A stretch of 62,722 nucleotides of DNA from an uncultured Clostridia bacterium (GCA_934662505.1 CAKUKE010000014.1:1-62722); one strand, 5' to 3'; positions 43,846-53,225 are shown, counted from the first letter of the stretch. The notes: generated from the sequence alone by a model not told the origin. A program made the numbers and translations.

Positions 43846-45642
43846 TTATTCCTCCGCCAGCGCCTTTTCCAGCCGGTCCACCGTATCGGCAAACACCTGC
43901 AGCGCGCCGCTCACGGTGGCGGGATCGTTCATATCCACACCCGCGTACTTGAGCGCCTCGATGGGAGGCACGCTGCCGCCGGCAGAAAGGAACTTTTTAT
44001 AATCCCGCACCGCTTCATCGCCCAGCGTCAGGATACGGTCGGCAATGGCCACGGCCGCAGAGAAGCCGGTAGCGTACTGATACACGTAGAACGCCCGATA
44101 GAAATGGGGAATGCGCAGCCACTCATAGCCGATGAAATCATCCATTTCGCACGCGCCGCCGTAGTACTTTTCATTCAGCTTGCGGTACACGTCCGTCAGC
44201 GCCTGATGGGTCAGCGCCTCGCCCCGCTCGGCCATCAGATGGCTTTCCTTTTCAAAGGCGGCGAACATGGTCTGTCTGAACACGGTGGTGCGGAATTCCT
44301 CGATGAACTGGTTGCACAGGTAGGCCACCGCCTTGGGGTCATCCTTAAACTTGTTGAGCAGATGCCGCAGCAGCAGCACCTCGTTGCAGGTGGAGGCCAC
44401 CTCCGCCACAAACAGGCTGTAGCCCGCCTTGGCATAGGGCAGCGCCCGGTCGGAATGCCAGGAATGCATGGCGTGACCCAGCTCATGCGCCAGCGTGGAC
44501 GCGCCGTTCAGGTCGTCGGTATGGTTGAGCAGCACGAAGGGGTGCACGTCGTAGCAGCCGGAGGAGTAGGCACCGGAGCGTTTGTTCTTGTTTTCATATA
44601 CGTCAATCCAGCCCTCGTCGTGGGCGCGCTGCAGCAGCGCCAGATAATCCTCGCCCAGCGGCGCCAGCGCTTCCTTGACCAGCTGGAAGGCCTGCTCATA
44701 GTTCATTTTCAGGTCGAACCCTTCAATGACGGGGGTGTACAGGTCGTACATGTGCAGGGTATCCAGCCCCATCTTCTTCTGGCGCAGCTTCAGCACCCGC
44801 GTCAGGATAGGCAGCGCGTTTTCCACGGCGGCCAGCAGGCTGTCATACACCTGCTCGGGAATCTGCACCGGCTCCAGAGACGCGGCGCGGCAGGAAGCGT
44901 AGTGCCGCGCGCGGGCGGTAAACAGGTCGCCCTTCACGCTGGCGGCGTAGGTGGCGCCCACAGTAGCGGCAAACTTGCCGAAGGTGCCCATCATGGCCTC
45001 GTAGGCCTCCCGGCGCACGGCGCGGTTGTGACTGCGGATAAGCGCGCCGTAGTTGGCGTGGGTCAGACGGATCTTGTGCCCGTCCTCATCGGTCACCTCG
45101 GGGAAGGGTACGTCCACGCTGTCGAACATGTTGAAAATATCGTGCGGTCCGCCCAGCACTTCCCCTGCGGCAGCCAGCAGCTGCTCCTGCGCCGCGTCCA
45201 GACAATGGGGCTTCTGCCGCAGCAGGCTGGACAGATACACGCTGTAGTCGGCGAAGTCCGCATCCTCGATCAGCGCCCGCAGGCTTTCCTCCGGCATGGC
45301 CAGCAATTCCGGCTCCATGAAGGCGGCGGTGGACATTGCCTGCACATACAGGCTGCGGGTGCGGGAATAGGCCGCCTGATACGCGTCGTTGCCGCTGTCC
45401 TCGTCATGCTTCATGGAAGCATAGCCGTACAGCTTGTCCATCTTCCGATCGATGGCGAAATAGGCGCGGATTGCCGCGCGGGGGTCGTCCTGCACCTTGC
45501 CCTCAAAGGCGGCAAAATCCTTCACCATCCGGGCGACCGCCTGAAAATCCGCCTCAAAGGCCGCGTCGTCGGCATAAATATCCGTCAGACGCCACTGGTA
45601 TTTAGGATCCATTTCGCTGCGTTTTTTAAGTTCCTGCGCCAT
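43846..45642 (-). CDS. pepF: Oligoendopeptidase F (M3B peptidase)
   Basis: 598 aa from the second ATG (MAQELKKR), eight bases after GGAGG; the ATG six bases upstream is too close to the site. Zinc motif AHELGHAMHSWHS (HExxH) at about residues 385-397, with STCNEVLL giving the third ligand. Full family length. Cytosolic metallopeptidase cutting imported or leader peptides of about 7-17 residues. Confidence 0.96.
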   Translation of the reverse strand: MAQELKKRSEMDPKYQWRLTDIYADDAAFEADFQAVARMVKDFAAFEGKVQDDPRAAIRAYFAIDRKMDKLYGYASMKHDEDSGNDAYQAAYSRTRSLYVQAMSTAAFMEPELLAMPEESLRALIEDADFADYSVYLSSLLRQKPHCLDAAQEQLLAAAGEVLGGPHDIFNMFDSVDVPFPEVTDEDGHKIRLTHANYGALIRSHNRAVRREAYEAMMGTFGKFAATVGATYAASVKGDLFTARARHYASCRAASLEPVQIPEQVYDSLLAAVENALPILTRVLKLRQKKMGLDTLHMYDLYTPVIEGFDLKMNYEQAFQLVKEALAPLGEDYLALLQRAHDEGWIDVYENKNKRSGAYSSGCYDVHPFVLLNHTDDLNGASTLAHELGHAMHSWHSDRALPYAKAGYSLFVAEVASTCNEVLLLRHLLNKFKDDPKAVAYLCNQFIEEFRTTVFRQTMFAAFEKESHLMAERGEALTHQALTDVYRKLNEKYYGGACEMDDFIGYEWLRIPHFYRAFYVYQYATGFSAAVAIADRILTLGDEAVRDYKKFLSAGGSVPPIEALKYAGVDMNDPATVSGALQVFADTVDRLEKALAEE

Positions 45643-45893
45643 TTTCATTTCCTCCGTTTTCCCATTGGAGCGCCTGCGCGCCCCGTCGCCCCTATTTTAC
45701 ACCCCGTCCGCCCGGCTCGTCAAGCAAGGGAGGCATACTTTCCCCGCAGGGCGGATAGACATAGGGTGTCGCCGCCCATGAAAACAGGGGCAGCGCCTGC
45801 ATGCTGTGCCGGGCAGGGGCGTCAGACCGCGCCGGCGGCCGCCCCCATCCCGGACGGTACGACAGGTTTTTTACGCAAAAAGGAGGCTGCGCC

Positions 45894-46976
45894 ATGGCTC
45901 GATTCCGCCGGGGGGCGCTCTTATGCGCCCTGATGCTTTTTTTTCTTCCCCTCGTCTCGTGTGCCGAAAGCGGGGCGGAAGCGACGCTGTGGACGGCGTC
46001 GGACGTGGGGCTGCGCCGCAACAAAAGCGCCGCCGCTCCCCTTTCGCTGACCGGTCTGACCGTGTCCCTGCTTTCCTCCAAGGATGGGCTGGTGCTCCGG
46101 GTGCTCAGCGGCGAAAGCACGGCGCTGTCTCTGCGCGCGCAGAAAAGCGGCGAGGAGACCCTGCTCACCCTGACCGGCGGCGAGGAGACCCTCCCCTATA
46201 CGCTGACCCTCCCCTTCGCCCTGCCGCCGAAGCTGCTGGAAGGCGAGGCCGACCGGGAAACGGTGACGGCGCTGTGCAACGGACTTTTGTCCGCCCTGCC
46301 CTTTGACATGAAGGGAACGGATACCCTGTCCTTTTCCGACGGCCAGACGCTGCCCGTCACCCTCGCCGTGTCCGAACTGACAGCGGCGCATCTCTCCGCA
46401 CTGAACGATGAAATGACCGCATGGGGGCTCACGCCCCGCCCCTGGACAGGCGCGGCCGTCACCCTCCGGCTGGGCGGCGCGGGCGACCATGCCCGCATCG
46501 ACGGGGTGCTGTCCTGCGAAAATGCGCCGGACACATGGTTTGCCCTTGAAATGTGCGCGCTGACCCCGCGGGGCAGCTTCATACAGCTGTCTTTCTCCCA
46601 GAACGCCGTAGAAAGCTCCCTTTCCAGCCTGTCCACCTGGCAGTTCGACGCCCGGCAGTGGCTGCTCCGCCTGACCCTGCCCCAGCTGAAAACCGACGTG
46701 ACCCTGCGTCAGCACACCGACCGTGCCGGCGGCGAATGGCTGGCGGAGGGGCAGTGGCGGGGGGACTGGGCGCGCCTGACCGCACGGCTGACCCGAAGCA
46801 CCGTACCGGCGCCCCTGTTTGACCAGCCGGACGGTGCCCGTCTGCCGCTGCGCGGCATGGACGAAGAAGCGAAGGCCGCGCTGTCCGCGGAACTGACGGC
46901 GCTGTGGCAGCGGGCGCAGGAACCGCTGCGCCGGGTGGAAGGGCTGGGACTGCTGCTGGAGAAAGCCGCGCCCTGA
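45894..46976 (+). CDS. Lipoprotein of unknown function
   Basis: 360 aa; AGGAGG upstream. Signal peptide with lipobox LVSC, so it is anchored to the outer face of the membrane. The mature part is rich in Leu/Thr/Ser beta strands with repeated patterns such as LTGLTVSLLSSKDGLVLRVLS and TLRLGG, suggesting a beta-sheet domain. No family recognised. Convergent with the LytM gene. Confidence 0.78.
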   Translation: MARFRRGALLCALMLFFLPLVSCAESGAEATLWTASDVGLRRNKSAAAPLSLTGLTVSLLSSKDGLVLRVLSGESTALSLRAQKSGEETLLTLTGGEETLPYTLTLPFALPPKLLEGEADRETVTALCNGLLSALPFDMKGTDTLSFSDGQTLPVTLAVSELTAAHLSALNDEMTAWGLTPRPWTGAAVTLRLGGAGDHARIDGVLSCENAPDTWFALEMCALTPRGSFIQLSFSQNAVESSLSSLSTWQFDARQWLLRLTLPQLKTDVTLRQHTDRAGGEWLAEGQWRGDWARLTARLTRSTVPAPLFDQPDGARLPLRGMDEEAKAALSAELTALWQRAQEPLRRVEGLGLLLEKAAP

Positions 46977-46977
46977 C

Positions 46978-47155
46978 CCTCCCCGCTCGCCCGGTTTCCT
47001 CCTCGTATTTGTCGTTTTATAAGCGGCAGTATCCGACCTCCCCGCTCGCCTCATCGTGTCTGTCATTGTGCAAGCGGCAGTACCTAACCTCCCCGCTCGC
47101 TTCCTTGTGTTTGTCATTGTGCAGGCAGGAGCACTCGACCTTCCCGCTTGCCCGG
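46978..47155. repeat. Tandem repeat, 51-59 bp units, three and a half copies
   Basis: Units begin CCTCCCCGCTCG at 46978, 47037 and 47088, with a partial unit at 47139 (periods 59, 51, 51), each holding TTGTGTTTGTCATTGTGC-like text. It starts one base after the lipoprotein stop. Nothing else seen up to 47387. Confidence 0.85.
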
Positions 47156-47387
47156 CCCCCCGGATGCAGCGTAAACACTTTTGTGCGCATCCCGCTCCTG
47201 CGTTCCCCGTCGTGGCAGCCGTACCCCTCGTCAGTGAAAAAACACTTTGCACGCCTCCCGCCCTCTGTATTTCCATCGGGCAGGGGGCGTGTTCGCTTTT
47301 TCCCGTTTTCCGTTCAGTCAGCCGGCCGCCGGCCGCAGGGCAGCGCCGCGTTTCCGCCCGCCGGTTTCCCCATGCGCCGCACCGCCG

Positions 47388-47960
47388 TCACGGCGCCGCC
47401 CCGTCCCACAACGCCGCCCCGTCGATGGCCTTGCCCGTTTCGTCGGTCAGCGTCACACATACAAATCCAGACCCTTCAAAGGGCACATCCGCTCCCGCCG
47501 CGCCCAGCGCCTGCCCCGCCGCCACCGACTGTCCGACCCGGCAGGAGATGACCGCCAGCCCCCGGTACACGCTTTTCCCGTCCCCGTGATCCAGAATCAC
47601 CTGCCCCTCCCGCGCCGCTGTCACCGTACCCGCCCGTACGGCTCGCACAGGGTCGCCGGGCTGGGCGGCGAAATCGGCGGCGGGATGGGTGTGCCATACG
47701 CCCGCCGGTTCAAAATACAGAATATCGCCGCTGTATCCCCGCACCACCGTCCCGTCGCACGGCCGCGCCCAGGAAGGCGTCTGCGCCGCCCCGTCCCGGT
47801 AGCCCGCGTCGCTGACGCTTTCATCCAGACTGCCCGCCGCGTCCCGCAGGTTTTCCTCCTCATCTGCCACCCGCGTCCAGAGCGCGGAAAACACAATGAC
47901 CGCCGCGCACAGCACACACATGATCAGATACCCCCACCGATCCGTTCCCTTTCCCTTCAT
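47388..47960 (-). CDS. Membrane-anchored LytM/M23-like protein, SpoIIQ-like, with incomplete active site
   Basis: 190 aa. One N-terminal membrane helix (residues 9-28), then a LytM domain: VWHTHPAADFAAQPGDPV has the HxxxD zinc motif, followed by VRAVRAGTV and VILDHGDGKSVYRGL. The usual closing HxH is missing (CRVGQSVAAGQ follows instead), so it may bind but not cut peptidoglycan. Architecture and length fit SpoIIQ of the engulfment channel, which would imply sporulation. A non-catalytic division factor is the alternative. Confidence 0.75.
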   Translation of the reverse strand: MKGKGTDRWGYLIMCVLCAAVIVFSALWTRVADEEENLRDAAGSLDESVSDAGYRDGAAQTPSWARPCDGTVVRGYSGDILYFEPAGVWHTHPAADFAAQPGDPVRAVRAGTVTAAREGQVILDHGDGKSVYRGLAVISCRVGQSVAAGQALGAAGADVPFEGSGFVCVTLTDETGKAIDGAALWDGAAP

Positions 47961-48056
47961 GACCCTGCCTCCCTTCCACGGTTAGCATGCATCAGAAGGC
48001 GCGCGGCTATGCCCTCCCCGGCCGGAAAGCGCGTCTTTGGCACAGGCGCTGTCCAG

Positions 48057-48091
48057 AAAAAAAGACCGTCCCCGCAAACGCGGGAACGGCC
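48057..48091 (-). terminator. Terminator of the small lipoprotein gene
   Basis: Minus strand stem GCCGTTCCCGCG / CGGGGACGG with loop, then TTTTTTT; 38 bases after the stop. Confidence 0.8.
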
Positions 48092-48128
48092 TTTGGTTTT
48101 CTACGGTTCTTTTCTGCGGTTCTGCCGC

Positions 48129-48290
48129 TCAGCCCTGATCGCCGGCTGCGTCCGTAGGCGCGCTGGTGGTCACATCGCTGGCAGGCGCATCCGTCGCCTG
48201 ACTGCCGGCATTGTTGCTGCTGCAGCCGGCGACCAGCGCCAAAGAAGCAGCCAGCAGCGCGCACAGGGCGAAAACCTTCATCTTCTTCAT
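48129..48290 (-). CDS. Small lipoprotein, 53 aa
   Basis: MKKMKVFALCALLAASL start with AAGGAG nine bases upstream; lipobox LVAGC at residues 19-23, then a 30-residue Ser/Thr/Ala/Asp-rich tail (SSNNAGSQATDAPASDV). The mature peptide has only about 31 residues and no domain, so it is either a linker-like surface lipopeptide or a truncated binding protein. Own terminator supports a real gene. Confidence 0.75.
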   Translation of the reverse strand: MKKMKVFALCALLAASLALVAGCSSNNAGSQATDAPASDVTTSAPTDAAGDQG

Positions 48291-48523
48291 CAATCTTCAC
48301 TCCTTTTTACGGGACTCTGCCCGACCGCAAATTCCTGCGGTGTCGCTATTATAGAAGGCATTGCGCCGTCTGTCAACACTTTTTCTTCAACAAAATCCTA
48401 CGCATTTTGCACAAAAGTCAGTTTTTCCCTTTCAAACGGCCGTTTGGACGTAATTGTTACAATTATTACGACGCGCCGCCTGCTGTTTTCCCGCTGCTTT
48501 TCGCTTTTATATTCCGGAGAAGT

Positions 48524-48533
48524 ATGCTATAAT
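48524..48533 (+). promoter_or_regulatory. Extended -10 promoter of the M42 gene cluster
   Basis: TATGCTATAAT (TG-n-TATAAT); the -35 region is poor. 42 bases before the first M42 start codon. Confidence 0.6.
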
Positions 48534-48575
48534 GTGTGCCGTACATGATCTACTTACGCAAGGAAGGAGCAGCCT

Positions 48576-49616
48576 ATGAATATCGAAGAATTCCTGCGTT
48601 CCGTCACGGCGCTTCCCGGTGTGACCGGTTCCGAGCGCCCGGCGGCGGAATACATTGCAGACGCCTTCCGCCCCTACTGCGACGAGGTGCACATCACCCC
48701 CCTCAACTGCGTGGTGTGCCACCGCAAGGGCAAGGGGCAGAAGGTGATCGTCTGCGCCCATCTGGATGAGATCGGCATGATGGTGTCCCGCATCGAGGAG
48801 GACGGCAGCCTGCGCATGCAGAGCGTGGGCGGCGTCGACCCCCGCATCCTGCCCGGCATGCGGGTTCGGGTGTACGGCAAAAAGCTTCTGTGCGGCGTGG
48901 TCGGCGCCAAAGCGCCCCACCTGCTCACCGAGAAGGAGAAAAACGTCAACTATACCTTTGCCGACACCCTGTACGTGGATATGGGCATGCCCGCCGACAA
49001 GGTGCGCAAAATGGTGTCCGTGGGCGACCGGGTCTGCTTTGAAGCCCGGTACGTGACCCTGAAAAACGACCGGGTCGCCACCAAGACGGCGGACGACCGC
49101 GCCTGCGTGGGCGTCATGCTGGAAGCGGCGCGGCTGCTGAGCGACATGCGGTGCGACGCGGACGTGTATTTCGTCGCCACCTGTCAGGAGGAGATCGGCT
49201 CCTACGGCGCGGCCATGTCCGGCTACAGCGTGGATCCCGACTACGCGGTGGCGCTGGACGTATGCCATGCGGAAACCCCCGGCGCGCCGCCCCTGCGGGT
49301 GCACAAGCTGGACAGTCTGGTGGCGTCCAAGGGTCCCTTCATCCATCCCTTCCTGCGCAGCGAACTGGATCGGGTCGCCAAGGAACAGGGCATCGCCCTC
49401 CAGAGCGGCGTAGGCGGCGGCTCCACCTCCACCGACGCGGACAGCCTGACCATCGCCCGGGGCGGCATTCCCACGGTGCTGTTGGAGCTGCCCCTCAAAT
49501 ACATGCACACCAACGTGGAAACCTTCGACATGCACGCCCTGACCGAAGGCGGACGGCTGCTGGCCCACTACCTGCGGGCGGTTGACCCCAGCTGGGAGGA
49601 AAAATTATGGAACTGA
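48576..49616 (+). CDS. M42 family metallo-aminopeptidase, copy 1
   Basis: 346 aa. The dinuclear metal site is readable: AHLDEIG, TADDRACVG, CQEEIG, ALDV and KYMHTN. Opens with the family PGVTGSE. M42 enzymes form large tetrahedral particles that trim peptides in the cytosol. First of three tandem paralogues, overlapping copy 2 by 10 bases; GGAAGGAG upstream. Confidence 0.94.
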   Translation: MNIEEFLRSVTALPGVTGSERPAAEYIADAFRPYCDEVHITPLNCVVCHRKGKGQKVIVCAHLDEIGMMVSRIEEDGSLRMQSVGGVDPRILPGMRVRVYGKKLLCGVVGAKAPHLLTEKEKNVNYTFADTLYVDMGMPADKVRKMVSVGDRVCFEARYVTLKNDRVATKTADDRACVGVMLEAARLLSDMRCDADVYFVATCQEEIGSYGAAMSGYSVDPDYAVALDVCHAETPGAPPLRVHKLDSLVASKGPFIHPFLRSELDRVAKEQGIALQSGVGGGSTSTDADSLTIARGGIPTVLLELPLKYMHTNVETFDMHALTEGGRLLAHYLRAVDPSWEEKLWN

Positions 49617-50617
49617 ACAAGCTGTGTGAATTAAACGGCACCTCCGGCGACGAGGGTGCGGTACGCAACGCCATTCTTGCCGCCGCCAGCAAGCTGTGCG
49701 ACGATGTGCGCATCGACCGGGCGGGCAACGTCATCGCCACCAAGCGCGGCGTCAAAAAGACCGGACGCAAGCATGTGCTTCTGTCTGCCCACATGGACGA
49801 GGTGGGCTTCATCGTCATGGGCGCGACGGACGACGGCATGCTCCGCATCCGTCCCGTGGGCGGCATCGACCCCCGGGTGTGCGTCAGCAAATACGTGGTG
49901 GTGGGCGAAAAGAAAATCAAGGGCGTCATCGGCGCCATGGCCATTCATCTGCAGTCCGCAGCCGACCGTCAGAAGGTGCTGGGCTGGGACGAGCTTTACA
50001 TCGACATCGGCGCCAAGTCCAAAGACGAAGCGCTGGCCGACTGTCCGGAAGCCTGCTACGCCTATTTTGACAGCCGCTTTGAAAAGTTCGGCGAAGGCTG
50101 CGCCGTCAGCAAGGCGCTGGACGACCGGGTGGGCTGCTACAACCTGCTGCGGGTGCTGAACGAAACCGTACAGAACGACGTGACCTGCGCCTTTGTGGTG
50201 AAGGAAGAGGTGGGCTGCCGGGGCGCGCTGGGCGCCGCCTTCAACGCCCGCTGCGACGCGGCGCTTGTGCTGGAAGGCACCGCCGCCGGCGACATGGGCG
50301 ACGCACCCGAAACCCGTCAGGTATGCCGCGTAGGACAGGGCGTGGCCGTCAGCTTCATGGACAACGGCTCCATCGCCAACCGCGCGCTGTACCGCCGTGT
50401 GCTGGAGATCGGCGAAAAGAACGGCTGCCATTTCCAGATCAAGGAAGGGGTAACGGGCGGCAACGACGCCCGCGCCTATCAGCACGCCGCGGAGGGCAAG
50501 GCCACCTGCGTGCTTTCCGCCCCCTGCCGCTATATCCACGGTCCCTCCTCGGTGGTCAAGCTGACCGATGTGGACGACCAGTTCAACCTGGCGCTGAACG
50601 TAGTCAACGCGCTGTAA
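49607..50617 (+). CDS. M42 family metallo-aminopeptidase, copy 2
   Basis: 336 aa. Metal and catalytic motifs AHMDEVGF, KALDDRVG, VKEEVGCRG and LVLEGTAAGD plus CRYIHGPSS; the EGTAAGD form is the FrvX/YsdC subgroup. Translation coupled to copy 1 (10-base overlap). Divergent from its neighbours in sequence, so the three are ancient paralogues, not a recent duplication. Confidence 0.94.
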   Translation: MELNKLCELNGTSGDEGAVRNAILAAASKLCDDVRIDRAGNVIATKRGVKKTGRKHVLLSAHMDEVGFIVMGATDDGMLRIRPVGGIDPRVCVSKYVVVGEKKIKGVIGAMAIHLQSAADRQKVLGWDELYIDIGAKSKDEALADCPEACYAYFDSRFEKFGEGCAVSKALDDRVGCYNLLRVLNETVQNDVTCAFVVKEEVGCRGALGAAFNARCDAALVLEGTAAGDMGDAPETRQVCRVGQGVAVSFMDNGSIANRALYRRVLEIGEKNGCHFQIKEGVTGGNDARAYQHAAEGKATCVLSAPCRYIHGPSSVVKLTDVDDQFNLALNVVNAL

Positions 50618-50636
50618 CAGAAAGGAAGATACGATA

Positions 50637-51635
50637 ATGCTGCTGGATACGCTTAAAACGCTGCTTTCGGTTTACGGTCCCTCCGGCGATGAAGGCATGG
50701 TCGCCACCACCGTCAAAAAGCTGCTGGCGGGTCATGTGGACAGCGCCCGTGTGGACGTGATGGGCAACCTGATTATGGAAAAGAAAGGTCAGCCGGGCGG
50801 GAAGACCATCATGTTTTCCGCCCATATGGATCACATCGGTTTTGTGGTGACGGCCATTGAAAAAGAGGGGTTCCTGCGGGTCACCAACGTGGGCGGCCTC
50901 GGCGTGGAAATGAGCCGCACCCGTCACGTGGTGTTCGGCAACGGCGTGCACGGCGTGGTGGTGTGCCAGCCCACCAAGGGCGAAACGGCCAACATGAGCC
51001 ACCTGTACGTGGACATCGGCGCGCAGGATGAGCAGGACGCCCGCAAGCGGGTGCAGGTGGGCGACGTGTGCGTATACGCCAACGACACCTTCATGCTGGG
51101 CGAGCACCGGGTGGCCGCCCCCGCCATGGACGACCGCTGCGCCTGCGCCCTGCTGTGCGAATTGATGCTGCAGACGGCCGACCCCCGGAACACCATCGTC
51201 GCCGTGTTCTCCACGCAGGAGGAAGTGGGCTGCCGCGGCGCCCACACCGCCGCCTACGCCGTCAACCCCGATCTGGGCGTCGGTCTGGACGTGACCGCCT
51301 GGGGCGATACCCCCGAGGTGAAGTACCCCTCCGTCAATCTGGGCGAGGGCGCGGCCGTCAAGTTCATGGATCGTTCCATGGTCGCCACCCCTGCGGTGCG
51401 GGACGCGCTGATCGCCGCCGCCGAAAAGGCCAAAGTGCCCTATCAGCGGGAAGTGCTGCCCTTCGGCGGCACGGACGGTTCCGCCATTCAGCATGCCCGG
51501 GGCGGCATTCCGGCGGGCACCCTGTCCATTCCCTGCCGCAACGTGCACTCCGCCTGCGAAGTGATCGACATGCGGGATATGGAAAGCGCGCTGGCCATTC
51601 TCAAGACCTTTGTCAACATGGAGTTCACCTTCTGA
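50637..51635 (+). CDS. M42 family metallo-aminopeptidase, copy 3
   Basis: 332 aa. SAHMDHIGFVV has His where Glu usually follows the metal Asp; AMDDRCACA, STQEEVGCRGA, LDVTAWGDTPE and RNVHSACEV are intact. Twenty bases after copy 2 with AAAGGAAG upstream. End of the M42 operon; two hairpins follow. The three may mix in one particle or differ in N-terminal residue preference. Confidence 0.93.
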   Translation: MLLDTLKTLLSVYGPSGDEGMVATTVKKLLAGHVDSARVDVMGNLIMEKKGQPGGKTIMFSAHMDHIGFVVTAIEKEGFLRVTNVGGLGVEMSRTRHVVFGNGVHGVVVCQPTKGETANMSHLYVDIGAQDEQDARKRVQVGDVCVYANDTFMLGEHRVAAPAMDDRCACALLCELMLQTADPRNTIVAVFSTQEEVGCRGAHTAAYAVNPDLGVGLDVTAWGDTPEVKYPSVNLGEGAAVKFMDRSMVATPAVRDALIAAAEKAKVPYQREVLPFGGTDGSAIQHARGGIPAGTLSIPCRNVHSACEVIDMRDMESALAILKTFVNMEFTF

Positions 51636-51792
51636 GAACGGCCGCGAGAACCGGAACCGGGGACAGGCGCCTGACGACCCCGTCCCCGGCTTTCGAAGGA
51701 TACGCCGCGTCCTGCGCAATCGGCGCGAGACGCCTGCCCCTTCAGCCGTATTCCCGCAAATGCCGGGAACGCAGAAGATAAAAAACGCAAAA

Positions 51793-51848
51793 TAAAGGGC
51801 ATATGTTCTGCATCGCCAGCATGTCGGCGGCGCAGGACATATGCCTTT
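51793..51848. terminator. Long imperfect hairpin after the M42 cluster
   Basis: Arms AAAGGGCATATGTTCTGC and GCAGGACATATGCCTTT pair over about 16 bp around a small inner stem CGCC/GGCG; A-rich before, TTTT after. Confidence 0.6.
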
Positions 51849-51906
51849 TGATTTGCGTCAGGAAAGCCGGCTTCTTTTTCCGTTCCCCCGCGTCCTTCCA
51901 AAAAGC

Positions 51907-51957
51907 GCGGGGGAACCTCTCTCTCCGCTTGCCAGAGAACGGTTCCCCCGCCGTTTT
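51907..51957. terminator. Terminator between the M42 cluster and the Gfo/Idh gene
   Basis: 11-bp perfect stem GCGGGGGAACC / GGTTCCCCCGC with a 23-base loop, T5 on the right and A5 on the left, so it serves both strands. Confidence 0.8.
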
Positions 51958-51971
51958 TATCAGTTTTCCGT

Positions 51972-53225
51972 TCAGTCCTTGCCCAGCTTGTACTGACCCT
52001 GCGCCTCGTCCCTGCGCAGCATCCACTTGCCGTCGGTAAAATCAGGGATGGCTACCGGCGCGCTGCCCATGGCGACAGACTGCTCGGACAGAGCGGTGAT
52101 GCACATCATGGCGGCGGTGTCATACACGTCAATCGGCACCCGGGTGCCCGCCTGCAGCGCCTCGATGAAGCCGCGGAACACCAGATAATCCATCCCGTCG
52201 TGGCCTTCCTTGATGCCGAAGTTCTCGTACGCCGTCCACAGGGGATGCTCGTACTGCTTCATATAGGGTTCGTCATCCGCCCAGGAATGGCTCCAGTCGC
52301 CTTCCTTCTGGGGGGTCACGCCTTCAATATAAATGCTGTGGTTGTCCTCCATCCAGAGACCCTTGGTGCCCTGCACGCGGCCGCCGCGGGAATAGGGACG
52401 GGGCAGGGTGCAGTCGTGAGTCAGCACGATGGTCTCGCCCCGGGCGCACTTGATGAGGGTGGTCACAATGTCGCCCTCGTTGAAGGTGGCGTTCACCAGC
52501 TCCGGCTTGTCCGCCCGATGCTCCTTGAGCCAGGCGTGCAGCCCCACGGCCTTGGAGGACATGGAGGTCAGGTACAGCATACGGTTGCCGTAGTTGATGT
52601 CCAGATACTTCATGATGGGGCCCAACTCATGGGTGGGGTACAATTCGCCATTGCGGTTCATAAAGTTGTGCTGACGGTAGTGGCGGTTCACATCGCCCTC
52701 GCCCACTTCGTCCCGCAGGTCATGCTCATAGCCGCCCTGACAGTGCACCAGCTCGCCAAGCACGCCCTGACGCACCATGTTGAGCAGGGTCAGTTCGTTC
52801 TTGCCGTAGCAGCAGTTTTCCAGAATCATGCACTGCAGCCCGGTCTGCTGGCTCTTGCGCACCAGCCGCCAGCACTCGTGCACGGAGCAGGCGCCGCCCA
52901 CTTCCATGGCCACGTGCTTGCCGTGCTCCATGGCCTGCACCGCCAGATCGATGTGGGTCTCCCAGTCGGTCATAATGACCACCGCTTCCACATCCGGACG
53001 GTTAAACACGTCCTGAGCACAGGTCGTACCGTCCACATGGTACGTCACGGTATCCTTCAGGTTTTCGATCATGCTGTCCACGCGATCCTGATGCCTGTCG
53101 CAGACGACCTTGATCACCACGTCCTTCATGGTCGACATGAGCCAGCAGTTGCCGTGCCCCCGTCCGCCCAGACCGATAATACCCAGATTCAGCGGCCGGC
53201 CGTTTTCATTGAACTGATACTCCAT
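51972..53225 (-). CDS. Gfo/Idh/MocA-family protein, GH109-like
   Basis: 417 aa; AAAGGAG upstream. Rossmann NAD-binding start LGIIGLGGRGHGN, then VVIMTDWETHIDLAVQAMEHGKHV and MEVGGA (given in part), the MocA pattern. The segment GELYPTHELGPIMKYL matches the YPTH-GLGP active-site loop of GH109 alpha-N-acetylgalactosaminidases, which use NAD in a redox hydrolysis mechanism; Glu replaces the first Gly of GLGP. No signal peptide, unlike the exported Bacteroides enzymes. A plain sugar dehydrogenase is the alternative. Confidence 0.85.
   Translation of the reverse strand: MEYQFNENGRPLNLGIIGLGGRGHGNCWLMSTMKDVVIKVVCDRHQDRVDSMIENLKDTVTYHVDGTTCAQDVFNRPDVEAVVIMTDWETHIDLAVQAMEHGKHVAMEVGGACSVHECWRLVRKSQQTGLQCMILENCCYGKNELTLLNMVRQGVLGELVHCQGGYEHDLRDEVGEGDVNRHYRQHNFMNRNGELYPTHELGPIMKYLDINYGNRMLYLTSMSSKAVGLHAWLKEHRADKPELVNATFNEGDIVTTLIKCARGETIVLTHDCTLPRPYSRGGRVQGTKGLWMEDNHSIYIEGVTPQKEGDWSHSWADDEPYMKQYEHPLWTAYENFGIKEGHDGMDYLVFRGFIEALQAGTRVPIDVYDTAAMMCITALSEQSVAMGSAPVAIPDFTDGKWMLRRDEAQGQYKLGKD

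Noticed and set aside
43825..45933. 702-codon open frame on the + strand
   Set aside because: Complement of pepF, which has a clear HELGH site and full family length.
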